Shown here in pieces: positions 46,472 through 56,600 of a stretch of 64,000 nt of DNA. The DNA comes from Pelagomonas calceolata. Lineage: Eukaryota > Sar > Pelagophyceae > Pelagomonadales > Pelagomonadaceae. Numbering within the stretch: position 1 is the first letter of the stretch; the number at the start of each line of letters is the position of its first letter. Location of the stretch: assembly GCA_918797485.1 (NCBI GenBank), contig CAKKNE010000006.1, positions 372,001 through 436,000 on the forward strand, given 5' to 3'. The notes under the pieces were generated by a model. It was given only the letters and a program-made list of their open reading frames with translations. It was not told the DNA's origin and ran no database searches. The position numbers were made by a program, and so were the translations under genes.

Positions 46472-47575
46472 CTAGCCAGACTCGCGCGCGTCCCAGCCCT
46501 CGTGGGCCGCGCCGTAGGCCGCGGCGAAGCCCTCGCGCTGGCCGGCACCGGCGTCCGGACGTAGACTGCCGACGGCGATGTTGTCCTTCGCGTCGCGGCC
46601 CTCCCACTCCGTGCCGTACGCGCCCTCGTACCCCTCCCTCCGAGAAGCACCTTTGTCGGGCATGAGGCTACCCGTCTGTAAGTTGTCCAGCGAATCCCTG
46701 CCTTCCCACTCCGAGCCATAGGCTCCCTCGAAACCTATTCCCGCGCCGGCGCCGGCATCGGGAACCAAGCTTCCGACTTGTAGATTGTCCTTAGCGTCGC
46801 GGCCCTCGTGCGCCGACCCGTAGACGTTGGGCACCTCGTCGCGGCCCGCGCCCGCGTCCGGAATCAAGCCTGCCCCGAGGTTGTCGAGCGAATCGCGGCC
46901 CTCCCACTCATTACCGTACGCGGCAGCGAATCCTTCGCGCGCCGCCGCCGCCTCGGTCGTCGTAAATCCTCCCTTCGCCCGGACGATATTCGACCGCGTG
47001 TCCTCGCCCTCCCACTCATTCCCGTACGCCCCCTCGAAGCCTTCCCGCGCGGCCTTCGCGGCCGTCGTCGTGATCCCAGCTTTGACGTTGACAAGGTCCG
47101 AATGCGTGTCCTTGCCCTCATGCTCGTCGCCGTATGCTGCCGCGAAGGCCTCCCTGGCAGCCTTTTCCTTCGTCGTCGTGATGCCGGCCTTGACATTCAC
47201 TAAATCGGAATGAGTGTCCTTGCCTTCATGCTCCGTGCCATACGCTGCGGCGAACGCCTCGCGCGCCGCTTTCTCGGCCGTGGTAGTGATGCCAGCCTTC
47301 ACATTCACCAAATCGGAGTGCGTGTCTCTCCCTTCGTGCTCCGTGCCGTACGCGGCCGCGAACGCCTCGCGCTGCGCCCCCTTCTTCGTCGTCGTCAGGC
47401 CCATGGGTCTTTGAAGCACATTGCTATCGAAATACTCTTTATTGGCCTGGTGCGCGAGCACCTCGCGCGCGCGCTGGCGCCGGCGCTGGGCCTCCAGTTT
47501 TTGCTGTCGTTCTTTCTTCCTCCAATAGGCGCCGATGGCGGAGCTGGACGTCGTCCAGCGGCCGTAGTCGGCCAT
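46472..47575 (-). CDS. Protein of nine degenerate AYGxEHEGxD repeats, unknown
   Basis: 367 residues. After a short basic leader (MADYGRWTTSSSAIGAYWRK) and a helix, the protein is made of about nine repeats. The first four are 36 residues, REAFAAAYGTEHEGKDTHSD then LVNVKAGITTTKEKAA; the later ones are about 32-33 residues, REGYEGAYGTEWEGRDAKDN then IAVGSLRPDAGAG. The aromatic AYG, the E(H/W)EG and the DN/SDL positions are constant. I do not recognise the repeat. No signal peptide or membrane helix. The alternation of aromatic and charged positions suggests short structural or binding modules. Confidence 0.7.
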   Translation of the reverse strand: MADYGRWTTSSSAIGAYWRKKERQQKLEAQRRRQRAREVLAHQANKEYFDSNVLQRPMGLTTTKKGAQREAFAAAYGTEHEGRDTHSDLVNVKAGITTTAEKAAREAFAAAYGTEHEGKDTHSDLVNVKAGITTTKEKAAREAFAAAYGDEHEGKDTHSDLVNVKAGITTTAAKAAREGFEGAYGNEWEGEDTRSNIVRAKGGFTTTEAAAAREGFAAAYGNEWEGRDSLDNLGAGLIPDAGAGRDEVPNVYGSAHEGRDAKDNLQVGSLVPDAGAGAGIGFEGAYGSEWEGRDSLDNLQTGSLMPDKGASRREGYEGAYGTEWEGRDAKDNIAVGSLRPDAGAGQREGFAAAYGAAHEGWDARESG

Positions 47576-47854
47576 GATAGCTGCCCGGGCGCCAATGAAT
47601 GGCCTTCTCCCGGCGCTGCCGCGCTGCCCACCAGGGAGAGCAGAGCTTTTGGATCCGTTGCGCCCGCGCGTCGGCCCGCGCGTCGACGGCGGCGGGCCGA
47701 CGCAGGCGCGCCCTCGACGGATACCACGCGTCGTCGACGGCGTCGGACGTAGGACGAGTCGCCCCGGCCCCTCGCGCTCGCGTCGACCCCGCGGAAGGAC
47801 GCGCCGACCCAGGACCCAGCCCGACAGCTAGACCCGACAGGTCTCCTATGATCC

Positions 47855-48181
47855 TTAGCCGCCGCCCCCCGGCCCCGGCTTGACCCGAATCCCCATGAGC
47901 GTGCTCTGGCCCTCCTGCGCGATGGCCTGCCACGCGAGCATGATGCCGCCCAGGAAGAGGACCGAGACGAGGGTCGCCAGGTAGGGGAAGGAGTGGGCCT
48001 CGTTCGCTTGCATTGGGGAGGCGCATCCTTCCAGAACGCAGGTGTGCCAGGCGTCGTAATTTATGATCGGGTCCCTCCTTCTGGTTGTCGTCGTGAGTAG
48101 GGCTATCGCGGGGATGAGTAATGGTAAAAGGTCGTCTCCATGAAATCGTCGTCGTCTTACGACGTCGTCGGCGCGCGTCAT
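47855..48181 (-). CDS. Small membrane protein, unknown
   Basis: About 108 residues from MTRADDVVRRRRFHG at 48181. A first hydrophobic stretch, LLPLLIPAIALLTTTT, is followed by DPIINYDAWHTCVLEGCASP and a second helix, SFPYLATLVSVLFLGGIMLA, then a short tail ending in glycines. A start at MQANEAHSFPYLAT (48013) would leave one helix. The second helix looks genuinely coding. No family recognised; a small subunit of a membrane complex is possible. Confidence 0.5.
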   Translation of the reverse strand: MTRADDVVRRRRFHGDDLLPLLIPAIALLTTTTRRRDPIINYDAWHTCVLEGCASPMQANEAHSFPYLATLVSVLFLGGIMLAWQAIAQEGQSTLMGIRVKPGPGGGG

Positions 48182-48561
48182 GGTGGTGTGTGGAGAACTA
48201 AGCTCTCGAGATGCCCAGCGGTCGTCAGGCAGCCAAACCGCCAAAAGGGCTCGTCGGGCAGCTCAAACAAGTCCCCGTCCCGTGTTTTTGGGCCTCTCTG
48301 CGACGATGAACGCAGCCCTCTCGAGCGCTCCAGTCCGCTGCACCCGCACGTTACACGAAGCGCCATCCCACGCGTCCCACGCCTTCCACCAAACCCCGCG
48401 ACGCGTCGCCCGGCAAAACTAAGCCCCGGCGCCCCGCGCGCGGATCACATGATGGCTGGGCCATCAGAGTGAGGCACGGCCGGCCCGACTGACTGCACAT
48501 AAATCGCAGGGCGCCCCCGGGCGCGCCGGGCGCGCAGGTCCGGAGCCGAGCCAGCCGGACC
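48182..48561. promoter_or_regulatory. Divergent intergenic region
   Basis: About 380 bp between the small membrane protein and the next plus-strand gene. No repeat or motif found. Confidence 0.35.
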
Positions 48562-50043
48562 ATGCGACCGCTCCTCGCGGTCGCCCTCGCGGCGCGGGCC
48601 GCCGCCTTTCATGGAGGCAGCCCGCCTCAGCGGAGGGAGGTCGCCGCGGCGGAGGCGCCCTGGTGGGACGACCATGGCACGGACGAGCCCAAGACCCCCT
48701 GGTGGGAGCCGGCCGCGGAGAAGGCGCATGCGACGCCCTGGGCCGACCACGAGTATGACGACCACGAGAGCTATGCGTCCGGGCCCTGGGCCGTCGTCGC
48801 CTTGGCTGCTCTGGGCGTGTTGGCGGCGGTCTACGTCGACGCCGATCAACCTGAACCAGTTGTGAGGCGCCGCCGGCGACGAACGCGCCACGTGCGGCCG
48901 GCTCCCTCGATGAGCGAACCTTCGTCCGCTCTCCGGGCCCTCTTCGCGCCCCAGCCCCAAAAGATCTATGGAAACGATTCCGAGGCAGAGGACGCGTCAC
49001 CACGAGCCTTGGTGACCGAGATGAGGCCCTTCCACGTCTTTGGCGGAGCGCATCTGAGGATCGTGCGCTTCGACCCCGCAACTGCACAGATGAAAGGACC
49101 TTCTTACAAGCCGCTCACGGACCGGTTCCGCTCCGTGAGTGATTGTCTCCTGATCGATGAAAATACGACTCTACCAGAGGGCACGCACGTCTTCGCGCAC
49201 GCGCCGGGCTGCGGTGCTGACTTAAGGGTCGCGCCGCCGCTCGGGTCGGGTCTACCGTTCGGTCGGGGCGAGTGCTGGCACCACCTCGTGGCCTTACCGC
49301 TCCCTCGCACGCGGGACCAGGGCGGTGCCGTCCAATTAGATCGGAGGGCGTTGGCCGTCGGGGCCGCCGGTGGCCAGCTCGACATCGACGCAAATGGGAG
49401 GCTGAAGAGGTGGTGCTGCTACACGTACGCCTCTTACGTCGACGCCGAGGCCGTGGCGAAGGTCGCGAGGCACGTACCGTTGCCTTTCGAACGGTTATGG
49501 CTCGTCGCCGTCCAGTCGTCGGAGGGCGAGTGGCCGTTGTGGATGCCTTCGGTGGAGCGGCGCCCTTCCTTAGAAAAGGGTGGAAGATTGGAGAAATGTG
49601 GTTCGAGAGCGTTCACCATAAAAGCGACGGCGCACGACGACCGGCGAGCTTATGAAAAGGCGAAGCGCATCGCCCTGAAAGCGCGGGAGGCGCGTCGCGA
49701 GGCGCGGATCGCGCTCGCCGACCACGGCCCGGAGCATCCCATTACCAGAGAGGCGCTGCACCTGCGAGAGGCGGCGAAGCGCGAACTGGTCGAGACGGGT
49801 TCATTGCAAACGTACGCGCGGGCCGCGCACGAGCGGCGCGCGCGGCGCGCGCTAGGCCTGATCGACGAGCGGTGGCCCCGTCTCCTATGCCGGCTGCGGC
49901 TCCTGGAGCTTGCTCAAAAATGTCCAACGAGCCCATTGGGCCGCGTGCCGCCGGAGATCGTCGGCCACGTCGCGTCGTTCCTAAAGCTGCGGCCGCGGGA
50001 CCTGGCCGTCGCGCGGCGGCGCTGCGACCCGGGCCCGCTCTGA
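48562..50043 (+). CDS. Membrane-anchored protein with F-box-like C-terminus, unknown
   Basis: 493 residues. Begins with a signal-like leader (MRPLLAVALAARAAAFHG), an acidic/Trp-rich part (EAPWWDDHGTDEPKTPWWEP) and a membrane helix (WAVVALAALGVLAAVYVDAD), followed by a basic stretch. The middle (MRPFHVFGGAHLRIVRFDPA, RWCCYTYASYVDAEAVAKVA, FERLWLVAVQSSEGEWPLWM) looks globular but unknown. The C-terminal RRARRALGLIDERWPRLL and GRVPPEIVGHVASFLKLRPR resemble the LPxEIxxxIxSFL start of F-box-like domains found in related algae. Two genes fused by annotation cannot be excluded, the second starting at MSEPSSALRALF (about 48909). Confidence 0.55.
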   Translation: MRPLLAVALAARAAAFHGGSPPQRREVAAAEAPWWDDHGTDEPKTPWWEPAAEKAHATPWADHEYDDHESYASGPWAVVALAALGVLAAVYVDADQPEPVVRRRRRRTRHVRPAPSMSEPSSALRALFAPQPQKIYGNDSEAEDASPRALVTEMRPFHVFGGAHLRIVRFDPATAQMKGPSYKPLTDRFRSVSDCLLIDENTTLPEGTHVFAHAPGCGADLRVAPPLGSGLPFGRGECWHHLVALPLPRTRDQGGAVQLDRRALAVGAAGGQLDIDANGRLKRWCCYTYASYVDAEAVAKVARHVPLPFERLWLVAVQSSEGEWPLWMPSVERRPSLEKGGRLEKCGSRAFTIKATAHDDRRAYEKAKRIALKAREARREARIALADHGPEHPITREALHLREAAKRELVETGSLQTYARAAHERRARRALGLIDERWPRLLCRLRLLELAQKCPTSPLGRVPPEIVGHVASFLKLRPRDLAVARRRCDPGPL

Positions 50044-50205
50044 AATTCATCCCCTATTCCCTGTCCATAGTCTTTGCTAACGTTCCTTGTGCATACTCGT
50101 ACCTTGTCGCCATCGACGCGAAGCCCCCTCGCGTCGGACATCATGTTTCAGATGGACAGGTGTTTACACATACGGAGGAGGGATGGGCGTTGGGGGAATC
50201 GGCAC

Positions 50206-50714
50206 TCACTTGCGCAGCGCCTTCTGGCGCTCGGCCAGGTGCTTCTGGTGGAGCATCGTCGCGAGTTCTTGGCTGAACTCCTTCTTGAAGGCCTTCGACG
50301 CGTCCGCGAGGCGCTCGGCCTGGAGCTCGGCCTCGCGCTTGTACTTGGCCGCGGCCTCCTTGTCGCGGATGTAGAGGTTCTCCTCGACCGCCTCGCGGCC
50401 CTGGAGCGTCTTCTCGAAACTGCTGAAGGGGTGCGCGCCTGCGCGTGGGGTTTTGGTGAGGACACTCTGTCGGCGTCGCCCGCGCTCTGAGGGCGTCTTG
50501 GCGGATCCCGGCCACGTGAGAAGCTCTCGTCTTGCTGGGAGGCAGGTATTGTATATAGCTTACTCTCTCGCTATGGTTTCAATTCAAAATGAGTTCCACG
50601 CTGCGCGTATAGACCTAGCTGCCAGGGGAGCTGCTTCTCTTTACAGGTTGTCGTAGTGCCGAGGGCCGCAATTTGCGGGCGCGCGACCCGAGCGAGACGG
50701 AGGGTCCGGAGCAT
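50206..50714 (-). CDS. Mitochondrial ATPase inhibitor IF1-like protein, two exons
   Basis: Assembled here across an intron because neither exon is a long open frame. Exon 1 is 50645-50714 and encodes a mitochondrial-type leader, MLRTLRLARVARPQIAALGT. The donor is T before GTAAAGAG and the acceptor is CACGCGCAG. Exon 2 is 50206-50438. The join is in phase (TTTT, C, AHPFSS) and gives 100 residues. The core FEKTLQGREAVEENLYIRDK followed by EAAAKYKREAELQAERLAD resembles the IF1 inhibitory helix (FxKREx-AEExYIRxKE), and the rest is a charged coiled coil ending HLAERQKALRK. IF1 blocks ATP hydrolysis by mitochondrial F1. A different small mitochondrial coiled-coil protein is the alternative. Confidence 0.6.
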
Positions 50715-50784
50715 CGTTGCTGGCAGCTTTTGACGTCGTTCGTGGCGTGAATGGCCCGTGCTCTGCTTCGGATCCTCGTAGCTA

Positions 50785-50807
50785 GCTAGTGTGTACATGC
50801 ATCTAGC
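50785..50807 (+). promoter_or_regulatory. GCTAGTGT...CTAGC motif, copy f
   Basis: Reads GCTAGTGTGTACATG then CATCTAGC, one base shorter than the others. It is 71 bp from the IF1-like ATG and 154 bp from the divergent prolyl-hydroxylase ATG. Confidence 0.45.
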
Positions 50808-50960
50808 AAGCGCGGATTAAAGAGCAAAAAAAGTAGCCGCAGCACGCGCACGAGGCGCGAGGCTGCAAGCATAGGCGTGCACCGCTGCCACAGCACCGCT
50901 GCGCAGCCGCACAGCTCAAACGCAGCGCAACGCCGGCCGGCGAGCTTCCAAATAGAAACC

Positions 50961-52250
50961 ATGGCCAGGCTGCTCGTGCTGCTCACGGCAGCCACCCGCG
51001 CCGCGCACGCGCTCGAATACTGCTCCGCCCTGAACGACGGCCAGTGCGAGACCTTGCGGGCCCACGACACGGGCGCGCCCGTCTTCCTCGACACGGGCTC
51101 GTTGGGAGGCGAGACGACCCTAGACGACTTGTTGGACACGGGAATCAAGGAGCTCAAGTACATGAAGGCCCACACGTCGCCGCGGAAAGCGCGCGGCGCC
51201 TCGATGGGCGCGAAGTTCCGGAATTTCCGGCGAGAAACGTTAGATATGCGCTGGGACGACGGGAGCAAGGAAGGAGTGTATAGTGGCGACCTCGCGGGCC
51301 TGGGCCGGACCTCGACGCTGTCCTACGACGGCCACACCTTCTTCTTCATGCTTCATGGAGAGGAGGTCGCTCGGTTCCGGATGAACAGTGACGAGAATGT
51401 GTACATCATCGAACCTCTACCTGATGATCATGAGGTCCGCAATAGCGACCAGTACAAGGCCGCGCTCGAGGAGCGGACGTTCATGCGCGACTACGCTAAA
51501 AGAACAGGAGTGCCTTGGTTGGCGTTCTATCCACGGCCCAAGCCAATTTTAAATATGTGGCCGGCGGAGTTCCTCGGCCAGACCCACGTCGTCGCGAGCC
51601 CCCACGCCTACACCCATGAAGAGGGCATCGCAGAAGGAGATTTAGCTCTATCCTTACAAGTCGTCAGCCACGCGCCGCAAGGGCCTCGAGTGTTCCTCGT
51701 GAGGGAGATGCTCTCGCAATTTGAATGTGATCATATTATAGAGATGGGTACCAAAGTTATCAGAGAGTCGATGGTCGGCCAAGGTGGGGGCTTCAAGTCC
51801 AAGACCCGCACCTCGAGAAATGGGTGGCTCCGTCGAAGCGCCTCGCCGACGCTGGAGCGGATCTACAAGCGCTTCGGGGACGTGCTGGGCATCGACCACG
51901 AGTTACTCTCGTCGAACCGTAATGCGGAGGAGTTGCAGGTGGTACGGTACCAGCAGTCGCAAGAATACGCGCCGCACCACGACTTCGGCGACGACGGCAC
52001 GCCGGAGCAGCGGTTCTTGACCTTACTGTTGTATATCCAACTCCCGGACAAGGGCGGGGCGACGTCGTTCCCGAAGGCCGCCGATGGACGGGGTTTACAG
52101 GTAGTACCAGCTAGGGGCGACGCCGTGCTCTTCTACAGCATGCTTCCTGATGGGAATGCGGATGACCTCGCTTTACACGCGGGCATGCCCATCCACGAGG
52201 GCGAGAAGTGGGTCTGCAATTTGTGGGTCTGGGACCCCGTGCGGAAGTAG
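50961..52250 (+). CDS. Secretory prolyl 4-hydroxylase (2-oxoglutarate Fe(II) dioxygenase)
   Basis: 429 residues from ATG 50961, which starts a signal peptide (MARLLVLLTAATRAAHALEY). An N-terminal domain of about 200 residues includes STLSYDGHTFFFMLHGEEVA and DENVYIIEPLPDDHEVRN and is not identified. The P4H domain starts near residue 240: RVFLVREMLSQFECDHIIEM, SRNGWLRRSASPTLERIYKR, LQVVRYQQSQEYAPHHDFGD (iron ligands His and Asp), RFLTLLLYIQLPDKGGATSF, and ALHAGMPIHEGEKWVCNLWV (distal His and the 2-oxoglutarate Lys). All catalytic residues are present. It should hydroxylate proline in secreted or wall proteins. Diverges from the IF1-like gene. Confidence 0.9.
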   Translation: MARLLVLLTAATRAAHALEYCSALNDGQCETLRAHDTGAPVFLDTGSLGGETTLDDLLDTGIKELKYMKAHTSPRKARGASMGAKFRNFRRETLDMRWDDGSKEGVYSGDLAGLGRTSTLSYDGHTFFFMLHGEEVARFRMNSDENVYIIEPLPDDHEVRNSDQYKAALEERTFMRDYAKRTGVPWLAFYPRPKPILNMWPAEFLGQTHVVASPHAYTHEEGIAEGDLALSLQVVSHAPQGPRVFLVREMLSQFECDHIIEMGTKVIRESMVGQGGGFKSKTRTSRNGWLRRSASPTLERIYKRFGDVLGIDHELLSSNRNAEELQVVRYQQSQEYAPHHDFGDDGTPEQRFLTLLLYIQLPDKGGATSFPKAADGRGLQVVPARGDAVLFYSMLPDGNADDLALHAGMPIHEGEKWVCNLWVWDPVRK

Positions 52251-52339
52251 TCGTCCGTCGCTATCGCCTCCTAAGTCATTGTGTTATCGTGCTCTACTAG
52301 TACTCTTTCACAGGCCATTACACAGGGAGTGGGTTTGCC

Positions 52340-53242
52340 CTACAGCGCGATGTTCTCGAGAGCCGCTTGCGACGGCATCCGCTCGAAGCTGATACGGAGG
52401 TTGTTTCCAGTGTGGCTCGACGCCGACGGCGCTCTTAGAGCCTCGTGGCGGGGGTTCCAGTACTTGAGCACTCGCCAGCAAAGCTCGTTCGGGAAGGTCG
52501 GCGCGAAAAGAAGTTCGAGTTCGCGCGGGGTCTTCGCGCGGAGGCGCTTGATGCTCCGGGCGCGGCCGCGAGCCACGAGCGACCGGAGGCGTAGCAACTC
52601 CTTCGGCGGCACGCGCGCATAATTTTTCCAACTCCCCGCGGCGCGCAGGTCGGCGACGAGCTGCTTACACGCGATATAGTGCTCGTCGTTAGCAAGCTCG
52701 TCGAAACCTCGTCCGCGCACATCCAGGACATCCTCGGCCGTTAATGAGCCACATACATCATCGAGTGACGCCCCGGCTCGCAGTAATAGCTTTACGCTAT
52801 CGAAAGCTGGCCGCCGTCGGTCGTTAGTGTACCAATTTTTGTACTTCAGTGCCATGTAGAGAGGAGTCTCTCCCCCCCAATTCTTGTGATTCACAGATGC
52901 GCCAGCTGCTAGATAGATCCCAATGATTTCCAGGATCACTGCTTTAGCCAAGGCCGGAGCCAAACAATCGAGGCAGCAGTGTAAAGCCGAGTATTCGTCT
53001 TCGCCATCGTCGGGAATACAATTCACGTCCCCGCCGCGCTGTAGCAATATCTTGGCCAACTCGATATGCTGAGTGCTGACCCCGTCAGCCTGCGGTATAC
53101 CCATCAACAGGGTGTCGCCCGGAAAAAACGGGCTGCTGTGACTGGCGGTGTCGTTCACGTCGCCTCCCCCGTCGAGCCAGGCAACCACCGTGCTCACGTC
53201 GCCTTCGTTCACGGCTGTCACGACATTGTCGGGTACGACCAT
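52340..53242 (-). CDS. Ankyrin repeat protein
   Basis: 300 residues. Ankyrin units are degenerate but clear: NVVTAVNEGDVSTVVAWLDG, QHIELAKILLQRGGDVNCIP, YSALHCCLDCLA, IYLAAGASVNHKNWGGETPL, FDSVKLLLRAGASLDDVCGS. The C-terminal block, SWKNYARVPPKELLRLRSLV with ARGRARSIKRLR and FAPTFPNELCWRVLKYWNPR, is of the type that ends many ankyrin proteins in related algae. Convergent with the prolyl hydroxylase gene. Confidence 0.8.
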   Translation of the reverse strand: MVVPDNVVTAVNEGDVSTVVAWLDGGGDVNDTASHSSPFFPGDTLLMGIPQADGVSTQHIELAKILLQRGGDVNCIPDDGEDEYSALHCCLDCLAPALAKAVILEIIGIYLAAGASVNHKNWGGETPLYMALKYKNWYTNDRRRPAFDSVKLLLRAGASLDDVCGSLTAEDVLDVRGRGFDELANDEHYIACKQLVADLRAAGSWKNYARVPPKELLRLRSLVARGRARSIKRLRAKTPRELELLFAPTFPNELCWRVLKYWNPRHEALRAPSASSHTGNNLRISFERMPSQAALENIAL

Positions 53243-53600
53243 CGTCCTCCGGTGTGAGCCCTCGGCCGCGGTTGGCCGGCGCGGCTGCGGTCCAGACCAC
53301 CAGAGTCGCCTCCTCCACAGGTGAGGCCTCTTGCTGCTCTACGGTTCGCGCGATCGCTCACAGGTGGCTTGCAGCGTCAACGCGATCACAAATTGATGTG
53401 AAACCGCACCTCTGTGGTACTACCGCCGGCAACGCGCTTGAGCTCGAGCTGCTTGCTTGCTTGCTTGATTGCTAGTGTCTTACCGCTAGGCAAGGACAGC
53501 GCCTAACAATAACTGGACGACGCGCGCGGCTAGAGCGCGCGGCCCGCACCACTCGAGTGGAAAACCTATTTTATAGACGAGGGGGGGAAGCCAGAACCGA
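53243..53600. other. Spacer between the ankyrin gene start and the SPT6 stop
   Basis: About 360 bp. It contains the motif copy at 53471-53490 and a TTGCTTGCTTGCTTGATTGC microrepeat at about 53453-53472. Confidence 0.4.
53471..53490 (+). promoter_or_regulatory. Shortened GCTAG motif, copy g
   Basis: Reads GCTAGTGTCTTACCGCTAGG, lacking about four bases of the internal spacer. It lies 229 bp upstream of the ankyrin ATG. Confidence 0.45.
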
Positions 53601-56600
53601 CTACTGGTTCTGCGCCGTCATCCACGCCGGCAGCGTCGTGCCGCGGCCGCGGCCCTGCGGCCCGCCCGCCGGCCGCGGCGGCGCCATCGGCGGTTGGGCG
53701 CCCCACCCTTGTTGGGGAGGCGGCGCGCCCCAGCCCTGCTGTTGAGGCGGCGGCGCGCCCCAGCCTCCTTGTTGAGGTGCACCCCACGCCTGTTGTTGCG
53801 GCGGCGGCGCCCACTGCTGCTGGATCGGCTGCAAGGGCACCGGCGCCGGAGCCTGCTTCTTCGGCTCGGCGCGGTGCGGCGCGAGCTTCGCACCCTTGGC
53901 CCAGTCCTTCGCATGTCTTTTAAAGTAGTTGAGGACCTCATCGGTCGCGAAGTACCTTCGTTCCCTTAACTCCAATCCCTCAGGCGTGACCTTGACCCAT
54001 TCATTCTTCGGTCTCGAGGCCCTCGGAGCTAAGTAGGTCAGAGCAAATCTACCAGGGTACCGCGGGTCCACCCACAAGACGTAGGGGATACTGGAGGGAG
54101 CCGCCCGGCGCAGCGCCATCAGCTTTTCCGAGGCGGCGTCGGGATCACTCAACTCGGCGTCGTACTTCCGGTGTCTACAAACGTCCTCCGTCAAATCATT
54201 CATGGGCAGGACGTATCTCGCTAACAGCTCATCGAGGTCCTCGTACTCCTCCTCGTCGATTTTATATTTTTTGTCCGTTTCATCAATTTCGACATGCCTA
54301 TACACGTTCTGGCGGAAGGACCAGGTCAATGCCACTTTTCCGGAGGACGACGGCCGCAATATAACTTCCCCCGGGTCCATCCTCGACAGGAGCTCTTCGG
54401 CTTGCCGGTAGTCGCAGTTCGGCCGGTACGCGGGGTGCGTGATCGCCCGTCGCGCTTTTCTCTTCGGCAAAGCATCGAGCCGCGCCCGTTCCTCCTTTTG
54501 TTTTCTCACATCTGTAGCGCGCTTCTTCCGCTGGGAGGCCAGATCAACGTAGTCCTGGACAACCGCAGCGACGTCGAGACACGCATCTACACTGTCCGTA
54601 GTCGCGGCATAGTAAGCGTGAGAATCACTCGGGAAGAAGACGTCGTCGTCCCTCCTACTAAGTTCGACGCGCATCCGCTCCGGATCCACTTTCAATATAG
54701 CACATTCAATGACATCCTCCAGACCCAATGCAGCATCAAAGGGCGGCCTCCTATTCTTCTCCCGGAGCCACTCGTCGCAGTTCTCGACCAGTTGGCCACT
54801 GACATCCAGGTAATCCTGGTGCAGCCCGCCCTGCACGCCCAGATCCGTGGTCGTAAATACGCGGTACTTGTCCGCCCTTTGAATACGAGCAGCAACGATC
54901 TGCCGCGGTCGTATCTGGCCATTGTCACCACCCGCCGTGAGCCACTTGAACACTAAGCTATCGGGCGGCCGCCGCCAGGGCTGCCGTAAGTCGCGGTACG
55001 GCGTTCGCAATTCCCTCTTGATGTCCTCGAGCATGAGTCTCCGTTTCCCTTTGCCCTCGCCTTCTAGGAGCTGCGCGTACGCGTCTAGGTCGAGCTCCGA
55101 GATCTTATCATCCAAGGCCTCGTCGGCGCCCTCGTCGGCGCCGGACAGCGGCGCGCCGAACGGCGGCGGGCTCCAGAAGGCCTTATCATCAAATTCATTT
55201 TGTTGTTGCTTTCTGAGATCTTTCTCCATTCTAGTTCTAGAGTCATCAAGAGCGGCAATGACCACATCTTGATACCCTTCCGGGTCGTCGCGGTCAAAAT
55301 CTCTATCCAAAGCATCGCTACAGATCTTTTGGGCAAAATCATAGGAAATTCCCTCCGTCTGGTCGAAGTAGCACTCCGGGTGGATGCGCGTGTCGTCCAA
55401 CGGGTTCGTGGCGGCGTCCTGCAGGGGGCCCGTCGCTCGCACGCGCAAGAACCCGGCCGCATTCTGAAAACAGACCGTTTCACTCCCTCGTTCTTCCTTG
55501 TGATTCTTCGTGTCGAAGAGCGCGGCCATGGCTCGTCGCGACGTGACCATACCATGCCCGCCGCCTTCTCGAGCTGCTGCACCTGCTCCTGACCGAGCCG
55601 CTCGTCGGAACGCTTGGGCCTTCCTCGGCCCGAGTCCCGCGACGAATTGGAGCTTGCCGAAGTGATGATCATATTGCAAGGCGCGGTTCACGTCGACGCC
55701 AGAACGACAAACTTGGTCGACTAGCGTCCGCTCGAAGGCTTGCAGGAGCTCCTTCGGTCGTACGAACGACTGTAAGGGGTGTAGGGGTAGCGCCACGAGT
55801 TCCTCACCAGCCAAACCCAACCCGGTGCCGTTCTTGAGTCCCAGCGACGTGAAGGCGTAGGTCAGTTCAGCCAAAGGGTCCTGGGCGGACCTCGCTAATG
55901 ACGTGGCAATCCTCAGGCCCATCGAGGCCGTCTTGCCGAGCTCTCGGTCAGACCTCACGGAAGCCGCATAGCACCTCGCCAGACCATCATCCGCGAACGC
56001 CAAAGTAGGGTTCCAGGCGTTCACATTTTCTTGTTCTTCTTCCCTTCGCATCGCGGCGTCCGGCATCTCGTCCTCGAGAATCGGGTATTCTGTGCGAGCC
56101 GCGGCCAAGGCGTCGCCGATGAACCGCAAGGTCCGTCGGCACGCCCCCATGCCCGCCGAGGTCGACACCACGACGATATCGGGCAAGTGGTTCCGCAAAA
56201 ACAGCGCCGCCACGCGCAGCGACTCCATGTCTCTTTCGGTCGCTCGCGACGACACCCCTTCCTGCGCTACTAAGGCGCCCGACGGTGCTAATGCCGCAAA
56301 GATCGTCGAGTCGCCCATCCTAGCGGCTCCCCTTCTTCGCTCACACCGCGCTTCGCTGTTCGGCCGCGGGACGCAGATCCCGACCGCGCTACACCCTTCC
56401 AGCCGCTGCGGGGCGGACTCGGCCAGGCCGTTGCTGCCACCTTCGACGACCGCGAAGGGCTGGACGTCGGCCATGCGTCTGAGAGCGTTCGCCGCTAATG
56501 AAGCGACGGCCTTTTGGCCTCGGCGTTTGAGTTCGAGTCTGATTTCATCCACAAACAGAGGCGCTAGTAACTTTTCAATGGCGTGCGTGACGACCTCCCT

